Assembly: GCA_963746465.1 (NCBI GenBank)
Contig: CAVVAY010000007.1
Span: forward strand, 496,001-560,000
Direction of reading: 5' to 3'
Length of the DNA stretch: 64,000 nt
Source: CAVVAY01 sp963746465
GTDB taxonomy: Bacteria; Actinomycetota; Actinomycetes; JACCUZ01
Program-made: the position numbers and the translations under genes
Shown: positions 1 through 7,275 of the stretch, one piece after another
Layout: each line of letters begins with the position of its first letter
Position numbering within the stretch: the stretch's first letter is position 1
Notes under the pieces: model-generated
What the model saw: the letters and a program-made list of their open reading frames with translations, nothing else
Database searches by the model: none
What the model was told of the DNA's origin: nothing

Positions 1-1602
1 GCGCTGTCGGCGCTGGTCGGCCAGGCGGTGACCCTGTCGTTCTTCATCGTGAACATGGTGACCGCGATGGGCCTGGCCCTCGGCATCGACTACAGCCTGT
101 TCGTCCTCTCGCGCTACCGCGAGGAGCGGCAGAACGGGTTGGAGAAGAACGCCGCCATCGTCGCGTCGGGTGCCACCGCCAGCAAGGCCGTGCTGTTCAG
201 CGGCAGCTCCTTCGTCGTGGCGCTGTGCGGGCTGTTGCTGGTCCCGGACACGATCCTGCGCAGCCTCGCCTTCGGAGCGATCCTGGTCGGGATCGTGACC
301 GTGGTGGCGGCGCTCACCCTGCTCCCGGCGATGCTGGCGTTGCTCGGTGACCGGGTCAACGCGTTGCGGCTGCCGTACGTGGGTCGCCAGCAGGCCGGCG
401 AGAGCAGGTTCTGGAGCCGTGCCGTCCGCGTGGTCGTACGCCGACCGGTGACCGCGTTGGTCGCCAGCGTCATGCTTCTGCTCCTGCTGGCGGTGCCCGT
501 CCTCGACCTGCGCACCGGGAACGCCGGCGTCAGCTCGCTGCCGGACAACACCTACTCCAAGGCGGGGTTCCTGGCGCTCGACCGCAGCTTCCCCGGCAGC
601 AGCGCCGACCCGGCGCAGGTCGTCGTCGCCGGCGACGTCAGCTCGCCGCAGGCCGGGGCGGCCCTGGTCCGGCTGGAGACCTCGCTGGCCGCCGACCCGG
701 CGTTCGGCCCCCCGGTGAGCGAGCTCGCGCCGGGCGGTGACGTGGCCGTGGTCAGCATCCCGGTGCGGGGCGACCCGAACAGCGACCTCGCCCGGGCGGC
801 CGTGGAGCGGCTGCGCAGCGACCTGGTGCCCGACGCCCTGGCGGGCACCGATCTCACCGGCTACGTCGGCGGTGCGACGGCGGAGAACATCGACTACACG
901 GACCTGATCAACAAGTGGCTGCCGATCGTGCTGGCGTTCGTGCTCGGAGTGAGCCTGCTGCTGCTCACCGTGCTGTTCCGTTCGGTGGTGCTGTCCGCGA
1001 GCGCGGTGGTTCTCAACCTGCTGTCGGTGGGCGCCGCGTACGGCCTGCTGGTGATGGTCTTCCAGAAGGGCTACGGCACCGGGCTGCTCGGGTTCCAGCA
1101 GGTCGAACGCGTCGAGGCGTGGGTGCCTGTCTTCCTGTTCTCGGTGCTCTTCGCGCTGTCGATGGACTACCACGTCTTCCTGATCACCAGGATCCGCGAG
1201 CGGTACGTGCAGAGCGGCGACACGGTCGATGCCGTCGGGCACGGGATCGCCGCAACCGGCCGCATCATCACCGGAGCCGCGCTCATCATCGTGGCGGTGT
1301 TCGCCGGCTTCGCCGCGGGCGACCTGGTGATGTTTCAGCAGATGGGCTTCGGCGTCGGGGTGGCCCTGCTGATCGATGCGACCGTCATCCGGATGATCGT
1401 CGTCCCCGCGAGCATGACGTTGCTGGGCACGTGGAACTGGTACCTGCCGTCGTGGCTGGACTGGCTGCCGGAGCTGCACGTCGAAGGCGACCCGGACGCC
1501 CACCCGCAGCAGGCCGCGGCACCCTCGCAGGTCATCACCCTCCCGCAGCAGCAGGTGACGGCCAGCCCGGGTGCCGACCAGGACCCCGAGCTGCATCGCT
1601 GA
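1..1602 (+). CDS. MMPL-family (RND) transporter, 5'-truncated by window edge
   Basis: The reading frame is open from base 1, so the true start lies outside the window; 533 codons remain. MMPL proteins are large inner-membrane RND exporters of lipids or drugs, driven by proton motive force. The visible part has the two halves of the family: the first-half signature GIDYSLFVLSRYREE near codon 30, followed by several hydrophobic helices, an extracytoplasmic loop (about codons 160-300), then the second helical bundle with SMDYHVFLITRIRERY near codon 388. The C-terminal tail is short, Gln/Pro-rich and probably cytoplasmic. The substrate cannot be told. The downstream gene is separate and starts 50 bp later. 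Confidence 0.9.
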   Translation, partial: ALSALVGQAVTLSFFIVNMVTAMGLALGIDYSLFVLSRYREERQNGLEKNAAIVASGATASKAVLFSGSSFVVALCGLLLVPDTILRSLAFGAILVGIVTVVAALTLLPAMLALLGDRVNALRLPYVGRQQAGESRFWSRAVRVVVRRPVTALVASVMLLLLLAVPVLDLRTGNAGVSSLPDNTYSKAGFLALDRSFPGSSADPAQVVVAGDVSSPQAGAALVRLETSLAADPAFGPPVSELAPGGDVAVVSIPVRGDPNSDLARAAVERLRSDLVPDALAGTDLTGYVGGATAENIDYTDLINKWLPIVLAFVLGVSLLLLTVLFRSVVLSASAVVLNLLSVGAAYGLLVMVFQKGYGTGLLGFQQVERVEAWVPVFLFSVLFALSMDYHVFLITRIRERYVQSGDTVDAVGHGIAATGRIITGAALIIVAVFAGFAAGDLVMFQQMGFGVGVALLIDATVIRMIVVPASMTLLGTWNWYLPSWLDWLPELHVEGDPDAHPQQAAAPSQVITLPQQQVTASPGADQDPELHR

Positions 1603-1652
1603 CACACGGAATCGGCTCGCGTGCCGGTCGGGAAGCGGACGAGGATGCTCCG

Positions 1653-2183
1653 GTGCACCTCGAGATCGAGCCCGAGCGTCCGGCTGACCACGTGCCGGTC
1701 CGTGACGTGGTCATGGCTGCCTTCGACCACCACAAGGAGGTCGCTGACCTCGTCGACCTGATCAGGGCGTCATCGCAGTTCGTGCCCGAGCTGTCGCTGG
1801 TCGCCCGGCACGACGGCCAGGTCGTCGGCCACGTGATGCTCAGCCACGCCTATCTCGTCGACGAGAACGGTGGCCGCCACCGCGTCCTCACCTTGTCTCC
1901 GCTCGCGGTGGCGCCTGCTGTCCAGCGACGGGGGATCGGCTCGGCCCTGGTGCCGGCCGCCCTGGCCGCTGCGGACGCCCTCGGTGAGCAGCTGGTGGTG
2001 CTGGAGGGCAGTCCCGCCTACTACCTGCGGTTCGGCTTCCGCGACTGCCGCACGCTGGGAATCCAGATCGACCTCCCGGACTGGGCGCCCCCCGACGCGG
2101 GCCAGGCCTACCCCTTGTCGGCGTACGACGACGCCCTCCGCGGTCGGCTGCACTACCCGCCGGCGTTCGCTGCTATCGGCTGA
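1653..2183 (+). CDS. GNAT family N-acetyltransferase (YhbS-like)
   Basis: A 176-residue cytoplasmic acetyltransferase of the GNAT fold. The acetyl-CoA pyrophosphate-binding motif Q/R-x-x-G-x-G/A is seen as VQRRGIGSALV near residue 90, preceded by the beta-4 strand LTLSPLAVAPA; the segment after it (SPAYYLRFGFRDC) is typical of the COG3153/YhbS group. I chose the GTG at 1653 because it has an AGGA about eight bases upstream and begins just ahead of the conserved fold; the open frame extends further upstream but there it only shadows the MMPL gene. Substrate unknown. It ends about 20 bp before the stop of a convergent small membrane protein gene. Confidence 0.8.
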   Translation: MHLEIEPERPADHVPVRDVVMAAFDHHKEVADLVDLIRASSQFVPELSLVARHDGQVVGHVMLSHAYLVDENGGRHRVLTLSPLAVAPAVQRRGIGSALVPAALAAADALGEQLVVLEGSPAYYLRFGFRDCRTLGIQIDLPDWAPPDAGQAYPLSAYDDALRGRLHYPPAFAAIG

Positions 2184-2202
2184 GTTGCCGGCGGCTGCCC
2201 CG

Positions 2203-2652
2203 TCACGGCAGCCCGCGGCCCAACGCCGGTGCGCCCGCGCGGCGGCAGGCAGCAGCGGCGGCGACGACACGCTGCCCGGAAGCACTGCTGGGTGCACCTA
2301 GCAGCGCCTCGGCATAGTCGTGCACAGCCTGCCGTCCCCTCTCCCTGCGGTCATGCAGGCGATGGACGGCGTCGAGCAGATCGGCACGCGCAGCCCTCCA
2401 CTCCGCCCCGGTCACGGCATCGCGATAGGCGACCAGCGCGCGACAACCTTCTCGAATGCCGGCGATGTCGGGCTCGCCGCGCCGGCCGACGACCGCAACG
2501 GTCGCAGCCACTGCCACCGCGACGACGACGGTGCATGCCGCGAGGACCCGCCATCGCGCGCGCTGCGTTCCCACGACGCGGTCGAGCCACCGCCGCCATC
2601 GCAACGGGCTCTCGTCGGGTCGCCCGACGAGAACATCGTCACCGTTCGTCAT
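2203..2652 (-). CDS. Hypothetical small membrane protein
   Basis: 149 residues; I do not recognise a family. A basic, Trp/Arg-rich N-terminus (about residues 15-30) is followed by one clear transmembrane segment (VLAACTVVVAVAVAATVAVV, about residues 35-55) and a predominantly helical, Arg/Ala-rich C-terminal domain, so it is probably anchored with the C-terminal part outside the cytoplasm. The ATG overlaps the stop of the upstream acetyltransferase gene by four bases (ATGA), which indicates translational coupling in a leftward operon with 2649-3197 and 3194-3811. Confidence 0.55.
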   Translation of the reverse strand: MTNGDDVLVGRPDESPLRWRRWLDRVVGTQRARWRVLAACTVVVAVAVAATVAVVGRRGEPDIAGIREGCRALVAYRDAVTGAEWRAARADLLDAVHRLHDRRERGRQAVHDYAEALLGAPSSASGQRVVAAAAACRRAGAPALGRGLP

Positions 2653-3197
2653 CCGCCGGAGCCCGTCATCGGTAGGACGATCCAGTACCGGCGCTTCGGC
2701 CGCGCACCAGGGACCTCCACCGTCGGTGTCTGCGCGTCCCGCACACCACCGCACCGCTCGATCACCGCGATCGAACCGGCGTTGTCGTCGTCGCAGGTCA
2801 CCAGCACGCGTTCGATGCCGGCACCGCGCGCGACGACAAGGCTCTGCCGCAGGATCTCGGTCGCGTAGCCACGACGCCGGTGCTCGGCGAGCACGCCGTA
2901 CCCGATGTGGCCGCCCTCGCGGGCCAGGAACTCGTTGAGCTCGTGCCTGATGGACGTCCGGCCGACGATCACGCCCCCCACGTCCGCGACGAGGAAGGTG
3001 GCCGGCACCCGACCGTCCAGCAGGTCGAGCCCGTGCCGGTGCTGCTCCAGCGAGTTCACGTACGCCGGCCATGACATCCCGGGCTCGTAGTCGAGACCGA
3101 AGGTGAACCCGTCTGCAGCCATCGAGCGGTGCGCGGCGACGAATGCGTCCTCGTCCTCGGCACCGAGGGGACGAAGGTGCAGCGACGACGCGGTCAC
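2649..3197 (-). CDS. GNAT family N-acetyltransferase (COG3981-like)
   Basis: 182 residues. Sequence features fit the GNAT fold: an early FGLDYEPGMSWPAYV stretch, the beta-4 strand HIGYGVLAEHRRRGYATEIL containing the acetyl-CoA loop (R-R-R-G-Y-A), and a C-terminal NAGSIAVIERCGG segment that binds CoA in relatives. Similar proteins are annotated as predicted acetyltransferases of COG3981. It lies in a three-gene leftward set with four-base overlaps on both sides, so it is probably co-translated with the coiled-coil protein upstream and the membrane protein downstream. Substrate unknown. Confidence 0.8.
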   Translation of the reverse strand: MTASSLHLRPLGAEDEDAFVAAHRSMAADGFTFGLDYEPGMSWPAYVNSLEQHRHGLDLLDGRVPATFLVADVGGVIVGRTSIRHELNEFLAREGGHIGYGVLAEHRRRGYATEILRQSLVVARGAGIERVLVTCDDDNAGSIAVIERCGGVRDAQTPTVEVPGARPKRRYWIVLPMTGSGG

Positions 3198-3811
3198 GAC
3201 TGCTTGTCGTCGCCGTGCACGCTGCCCTCGACCGGCGGTGGCTCCTCCTCGCCGCGCCTGCGCAGCAGCCCGATGCCGGGCAGGCCGGTGACGACCCGTC
3301 GGAGGTCCTCCACGATCTCGAGCACCTCGTGCAGGTCCGGGCCGACCCGGTCGAGGTTCTTCAGCACGGGAAGCACGTCGTTCTCGACGTGGTCGAGCAG
3401 CTCAGGCATCCGGTCGACGAGGCCGATCGCGGCCGTCACCTCGTCCGGGTGCAGGGCGTCGGCGAAGCGGTCCAGCGAGGGTGCCAGCCTGCGCAGCGAC
3501 GGTTCCCAGGCCTGCAACGACCGGTCGGCCCGATCCAGCACGCCCTTGGCGCCGTCGACCGTGCGGCTGGCGTCCTTGGTCACCAGCTCGGCGGTGTCGA
3601 GCACCGCTGCCGTCCGTTCGGTGGTCGCGTCGGCCCGGGTCACGAGCTGGTCGGCCCGGTCGGCCACCTTCTCCAGTCGGTCGAGCAGGGCCTCGACCCG
3701 GGTCATGGCCTCGGCGGCCCGCGGCACCAGGCCGAGAGCGGTCTCGACGGCGTCCGCCGCGGCAACGGCGCCGCCGATCACCATGGCGGGGCCGGGCAAT
3801 GGAAGTCGCAT
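3194..3811 (-). CDS. Actinobacterial helical/coiled-coil protein of unknown function
   Basis: 205 residues. A short hydrophobic start (LPLPGPAMVIGGAVAAADAVETALGLV, about residues 4-30) is followed by a long amphipathic heptad-like helical region (residues 35-180) with repeated D-R-A-D-x-L and T-A-x-V-L-D units, then a charged tail. Such proteins are common in actinomycetes, where databases often mislabel them as ribulose bisphosphate carboxylase or synthetase; no such catalytic motif is present. It starts the three-gene leftward set and faces the DUF1360 gene across a 106-bp gap that should hold both promoters. Confidence 0.6.
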   Translation of the reverse strand: MRLPLPGPAMVIGGAVAAADAVETALGLVPRAAEAMTRVEALLDRLEKVADRADQLVTRADATTERTAAVLDTAELVTKDASRTVDGAKGVLDRADRSLQAWEPSLRRLAPSLDRFADALHPDEVTAAIGLVDRMPELLDHVENDVLPVLKNLDRVGPDLHEVLEIVEDLRRVVTGLPGIGLLRRRGEEEPPPVEGSVHGDDKQS

Positions 3812-3917
3812 AGGGGTGATCGTTCCCCGGACCGGTCCGCGGCACGCGCGTGGGCCTCGGGTGTGTGATCGGTCTGTGCCGGGGCAACGGGTCGGCAGGC
3901 GACGTACGAGGAGAGCG

Positions 3918-4451
3918 ATGGGACCGGTCGGCGCACTGAAGCAGGCAGAGCAGAGCTACGGCCGGCCGGACCGCGCCCTGGCCGGTTACGCGTCCGCGAT
4001 GGGGGTCTTCGCCGCGGCGGCCGCCGGCGTGACGGCGACCGCGTGGCGGACCGGCCGCCGGCCGCAGCAGCCGAGCTGGCTCGAGCTGGCCATGTTCGGC
4101 CTCGCGACCCACAAGATCGCCCGCATCGTGGCGAAGGATGCCGTCACCAGTCCGGTCCGCGCACCCTTCACCGAGTTCCACGGCAGCGCCGGGGACGCCG
4201 AGCTGGCCGAGGAGGTCGTGGGCACCGGCTGGCGCAAAGCCGTCGGCGAGCTCGTGACCTGCCCGTTCTGCCTCGGTCCGTGGGTTGCCGGGTCGTTGGT
4301 CGCCGGCTCTACCTTCGCGCCGGCCGTCACCCGGGCAGCGGCGACGGTGTTCTCCTCGGTGGCGATCTCGGACTTCCTGCAGCTCGGCTTCGCCGCGGCC
4401 CAGCAGCGCACCGCGCCGCCCGAGCAGCGCGCGAAGCGGGGTCGGGACTGA
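3918..4451 (+). CDS. DUF1360 family membrane protein
   Basis: 177 residues. The family hallmarks are visible: a hydrophobic segment (GYASAMGVFAAAAAGVTATAW), the LATHKIARIVAKDAVTSPVRAPFTEF block near residues 60-85, and the cysteine-bearing G-E-L-V-T-C-P-F-C-L-G-P-W-V motif near residue 115, followed by further hydrophobic stretches. DUF1360 proteins are small membrane proteins, some linked to Bacillus spore coats; function here is unknown. The ATG at 3918 has a GAGGAGAG-type ribosome binding site just upstream. The long open frame further 5' overlaps the opposite-strand gene and is a shadow. Confidence 0.75.
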   Translation: MGPVGALKQAEQSYGRPDRALAGYASAMGVFAAAAAGVTATAWRTGRRPQQPSWLELAMFGLATHKIARIVAKDAVTSPVRAPFTEFHGSAGDAELAEEVVGTGWRKAVGELVTCPFCLGPWVAGSLVAGSTFAPAVTRAAATVFSSVAISDFLQLGFAAAQQRTAPPEQRAKRGRD

Positions 4452-4456
4452 GCCGC

Positions 4457-5014
4457 TCAGCAGGCTGCCGGCATCGGCTGCGGTGTAGGCGACAGGGCGG
4501 CGGCGGCCGCGGCCAGCGGCTGCAGAGCGCGAAACCCGGCGCCGAGGACCAGGTCGACCGAGGCATCGGTGCGCTGGTCCGGTACTGCAACCACGGTCCC
4601 GACCTGGGCGACGACGGTGCGCGCCGCACCGGCCCCTGGCTCGCTGTGCCGCACCTCCGCCAGGCCCGTCACCCGCCGATCCAGCGGGTCGTTGTCGACC
4701 TTCACGACCTTGAAGCCGCGCTTGCGCAGCTGGGTCGCCACCCGTGCCGCGAGCCCGCGGCGGTCGGTGGCGTTGTAGACGTTGACCGTCACCTTCCCCG
4801 GCGGCACCGCGGCCGGCGGAGCGGTCGGCTTCGGGCAGGGAGTCCGGTCGGCCGTCGCCACCGCATCGTCGGTGTCGCGCTGCCAGAGCCACCAGCCGGC
4901 ACCGGTGAGCCCGATCACGAGGACGGCGGCCAGCAGCAGGACCGGCCACGACCGGCGCCGGCCCCGACGTGCCGGCCCGCGACCACCGACGCCAGCCGGC
5001 GTGAACATGCTCAT
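4457..5014 (-). CDS. LytR C-terminal domain protein, membrane-anchored
   Basis: 185 residues: a basic N-terminus, one transmembrane helix (WPVLLLAAVLVIGLTGAGWWLW, about residues 23-44), a Pro-rich linker, then the LytR_C fold (VTVNVYNATDRRGLAARVATQL ... GFKVVKVDNDPLDRR, about residues 74-110). This domain is found at the end of LytR-CpsA-Psr cell-wall ligases and alone as here; it is probably extracytoplasmic and may bind envelope components. It sits three bases downstream of the small protein at 5018-5314 and is likely in the same transcript. An ATG two codons further in is an alternative start. Confidence 0.75.
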   Translation of the reverse strand: MSMFTPAGVGGRGPARRGRRRSWPVLLLAAVLVIGLTGAGWWLWQRDTDDAVATADRTPCPKPTAPPAAVPPGKVTVNVYNATDRRGLAARVATQLRKRGFKVVKVDNDPLDRRVTGLAEVRHSEPGAGAARTVVAQVGTVVAVPDQRTDASVDLVLGAGFRALQPLAAAAAALSPTPQPMPAAC

Positions 5015-5017
5015 CTC

Positions 5018-5314
5018 TCAGTCCGGCAGCTCGAGCACCCGGGCGTGCAGGATCGGTCGCTGGGCCAGCGCGGCGCGCAGTGCGCGGTGCAGCCCGTCCT
5101 CGAGGTACATGTCGCCGTGCCACAGCACGACGTGGGCGAACAGGTCGCCGAAGTAGGTGGAGTCCTCGGCGAAGAGGGCCTCGAGGTCCAGCTCGCGCTT
5201 GGTGGTCACCAGCTCCTCGAGCCGGACCTGGGTGGGGGCGAGCTCGCCCCACTGGCGCTGGCTGTAGCCGTGGTCGGGATAAGGCTTGTGGTCGCCGACG
5301 CCCTTGAAGATCAC
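5018..5314 (-). CDS. Conserved actinobacterial protein (annotated 'VapB-type antitoxin' in relatives)
   Basis: 98 residues beginning V-I-F-K-G-V-G-D-H-K-P-Y-P-D-H-G, a start shared with Streptomyces relatives that begin M-I-F-K. Those relatives are often named type II VapB-family antitoxin, but there is no PIN-domain toxin next to this gene and the body (LVTTKRELDLEALFAEDSTYFGDLFAHVVLWHGDMYLEDGLHRALRAAL) looks like a conserved globular domain rather than a DNA-binding antitoxin. I chose the GTG at 5314 because a TATGCT -10 box on the same strand (5327-5322) ends seven bases before it, the leaderless pattern. An in-frame ATG at 5326 is the alternative. Confidence 0.65.
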   Translation of the reverse strand: MIFKGVGDHKPYPDHGYSQRQWGELAPTQVRLEELVTTKRELDLEALFAEDSTYFGDLFAHVVLWHGDMYLEDGLHRALRAALAQRPILHARVLELPD

Positions 5315-5366
5315 GATTGCGAGCATAGGCTGACGCCCCCACACCCCGGTCGCAGGGAGAGGTCTC

Positions 5367-6926
5367 ATGTCGGCAAAGGACGGTGCTGACGACGTCGTCG
5401 TCGCGGTCCAGAAGGGCTACGCGTTCGAGGGCCCGGCCCTCGAGCTCGGTGCACTCGTCGTCGACGGCGCGGCTCTTCCCCACGCCGCGGTGCGGATCCC
5501 GTTGGCGATGGTCAACCGGCACGGCCTGGTGGCAGGGGCGACGGGCACCGGCAAGACCAAGACCCTGCAGCTGATGGCCGAGCAGCTCTCGGCGGCCGGC
5601 GTACCGGTGATGGCGGCCGACATCAAGGGGGACCTGTCCGGGCTGGCCGAGCCCGGTGAGGTGACCGACCGGACGACGTCCCGGGCGACCGAGGTCGGTC
5701 AGGACTGGAGCGCCGTCGGCTGCCCGGTCGAGCTGCTGGCGCTGGGCGGTCAGGGCGAGGGCATCACGCTGCGCGCGACGATGACGTCCTTCGGGCCGAC
5801 ACTTCTCGCGAAGGTGCTCAGCCTCAACGAGGTGCAGGAGTCGTCGCTCGGGCTGGTGTTCCACTTCGCCGACAAGGCCGGGCTGCCGATGCTCGACCTG
5901 AAGGACCTGCGCGCGGTCGTGCAGTTCCTCACCAGCGACGAGGGCAAGGAGGAGCTCAAGGAGCTCGGCGGCCTCTCCCGTGCCACCGCCGGCGTCATCC
6001 TGCGCGAGCTGATCGCCTTCGAGGACCAGGGGGCTGACGCGTTCTTCGGCGAGCCCGAGTTCGAGACGACCGACCTGATGCGCGTCGACGCGCAGGGCCG
6101 CGGCATCGTGTCCCTGCTGGAGCTGCCACAGCTGCAGGACCGGCCCCGACTGTTCTCCACCTTCCTCATGTGGCTGCTCGCGGACCTGTTCCACGAGCTG
6201 CCCGAGGTCGGCGACGTCGACAAGCCGAAGCTGGTGTTCTTCTTCGACGAGGCGCACCTGCTCTTCGACGACGCCTCCAAGGAGTTCCTCGACGCCATCG
6301 CCCAGACGGTCCGCCTGATCCGGTCCAAGGGCGTGGGCGTCTTCTTCGTCACCCAGACCCCGAAGGACGTGCCGGCCGACGTGCTGGCCCAGCTCGGCAA
6401 CCGGGTGCAGCACGCCTTGCGCGCCTTCACGCCGGACGACGCGAAGGCGCTCAAGGCGACCGCCTCGACCTTCCCCAACTCCTCCTACGACCTCGAGGAG
6501 ACGCTGACCCAGCTCGGCATCGGCGAGGCGATCGTCACGGTGCTCTCCGACCGCGGCGCCCCCACGCCGGTCGCATGGACCCGGCTGCGCGCGCCGCAGT
6601 CGAAGATGGCTCCGGCTGACCCCGCGGTGCTCACCGCAGCCGTGGCGGCGTCACCGTTGCACGACAAGTACGCCGAGCAGGTGGACCGCGACTCGGCGTA
6701 CGAGCGGCTGGCGAAGCGCCTGGACAAGCCAGCGGATACCGGGGAGCCGGCACCCGGCCGTACCCCCGCCCCGAAGGCGCCCCGGGCACCGCGGGCACCC
6801 AAGCCGGAGAAGTCGACGGCGGAGAAGGTCCTCGAGTCCACGGCGTTCAGGCAGGCCGCCCGGTCCGCGGCGGCCGTGCTCGGCCGGGAGATCACCCGCT
6901 CGATCTTCGGCACCCGCCGCCGCTGA
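5367..6926 (+). CDS. HerA/FtsK-like ATPase, DUF853 (YjgR family)
   Basis: 519 residues. A P-loop ATPase of the HerA-FtsK class, cytoplasmic. Walker A is GATGTGKTKT near residue 57 after the family lead-in PLAMVNRHGLVA; Walker B is KLVFFFDEAHLLF near residue 292, followed by the VRLIRSKGVGVFFVTQTPKDVP sensor segment. The C-terminus (about 445-519) is Pro/Lys/Ala-rich and then helical (EKVLESTAFRQAARSAAAVLGREITRSIFGTRRR), matching the DUF853 tail. Family members are thought to move DNA or remodel protein assemblies, but the role is unproven. The ATG follows a GGGAGAGG ribosome binding site. Confidence 0.85.
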   Translation: MSAKDGADDVVVAVQKGYAFEGPALELGALVVDGAALPHAAVRIPLAMVNRHGLVAGATGTGKTKTLQLMAEQLSAAGVPVMAADIKGDLSGLAEPGEVTDRTTSRATEVGQDWSAVGCPVELLALGGQGEGITLRATMTSFGPTLLAKVLSLNEVQESSLGLVFHFADKAGLPMLDLKDLRAVVQFLTSDEGKEELKELGGLSRATAGVILRELIAFEDQGADAFFGEPEFETTDLMRVDAQGRGIVSLLELPQLQDRPRLFSTFLMWLLADLFHELPEVGDVDKPKLVFFFDEAHLLFDDASKEFLDAIAQTVRLIRSKGVGVFFVTQTPKDVPADVLAQLGNRVQHALRAFTPDDAKALKATASTFPNSSYDLEETLTQLGIGEAIVTVLSDRGAPTPVAWTRLRAPQSKMAPADPAVLTAAVAASPLHDKYAEQVDRDSAYERLAKRLDKPADTGEPAPGRTPAPKAPRAPRAPKPEKSTAEKVLESTAFRQAARSAAAVLGREITRSIFGTRRR

Positions 6927-6940
6927 CGCCGGGCCTCTGG

Positions 6941-7028
6941 TGGCGGAGGATGCGAGATTCGAACTCGCGAGGGTGTTACCCCAACACGCTTTCCAAGCGT
7001 GCGCACTAGGCCACTATGCGAATCCTCC
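6941..7028 (-). tRNA. tRNA-Ser (anticodon GGA)
   Basis: Read on the minus strand: acceptor GGAGGAT (from 7028) pairs with ATCCTCC near 6951-6945, the anticodon stem GCACGCTTGGAAAGCGTG presents GGA, a class II long variable arm follows, and the T loop is GTTCGAATC. The 3'-CCA is encoded (6943-6941). It decodes UCC and lies just past the DUF853 gene on the opposite strand. Confidence 0.97.
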
Positions 7029-7104
7029 CGGCGACGAGGATAACGGAGCAGCCAGCCCGCCCCGAACGCCCTCGGGCGAGGCTCGCGCAGCAGCCGGGGT
7101 TGGT

Positions 7105-7110
7105 TAGACT
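7105..7110 (+). promoter_or_regulatory. -10 box for the SRP RNA
   Basis: TAGACT matches the actinobacterial -10 consensus and ends six or seven bases before the expected 5' end of the SRP RNA. No convincing -35 element is seen. Confidence 0.5.
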
Positions 7111-7113
7111 TGT

Positions 7114-7207
7114 CGGCGACCCCTCGTGCGGCGTCATCCCGCTGAACCCCCCCAGGGCCGGAAGGCAGCAAGGGTAAGCAGGCTCTGGCGGGTGTGCGGG
7201 GGGTCCT
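7114..7207 (+). ncRNA. ffs: Signal recognition particle RNA, small bacterial (4.5S) type
   Basis: The diagnostic apical domain is present: AGGGCCGGAAGGCAGCAAGGG, with the GGAA tetraloop (about 7159-7162) and the asymmetric loop AGCA-AGGGTAAGCAGG. The outer stem pairs GACCCC near 7118-7123 with GGGGTC near 7199-7204. It binds Ffh to target nascent membrane proteins. Its place directly upstream of dnaX is usual in actinomycetes. The ends are estimated to within a few bases. Confidence 0.93.
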
Positions 7208-7275
7208 CGTCGCTCGCTCGGGATGGCTGAGGACGACGGCTGGGGGACGTCGGTCGGCACGGCTAGGGTCGACGC

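Noticed and set aside
915..1652. Upstream extension of the GNAT frame
   Set aside because: The frame is open but overlaps the MMPL gene in another register and gives Arg/Gly/Pro-rich sequence without conservation.
5018..5314. Toxin-antitoxin system
   Set aside because: Relatives carry a VapB label, but no toxin gene is adjacent and the neighbour encodes a LytR_C protein.
3402..6413. 1003-codon open frame on the minus strand
   Set aside because: Crosses several real genes on both strands and has no recognisable domain.
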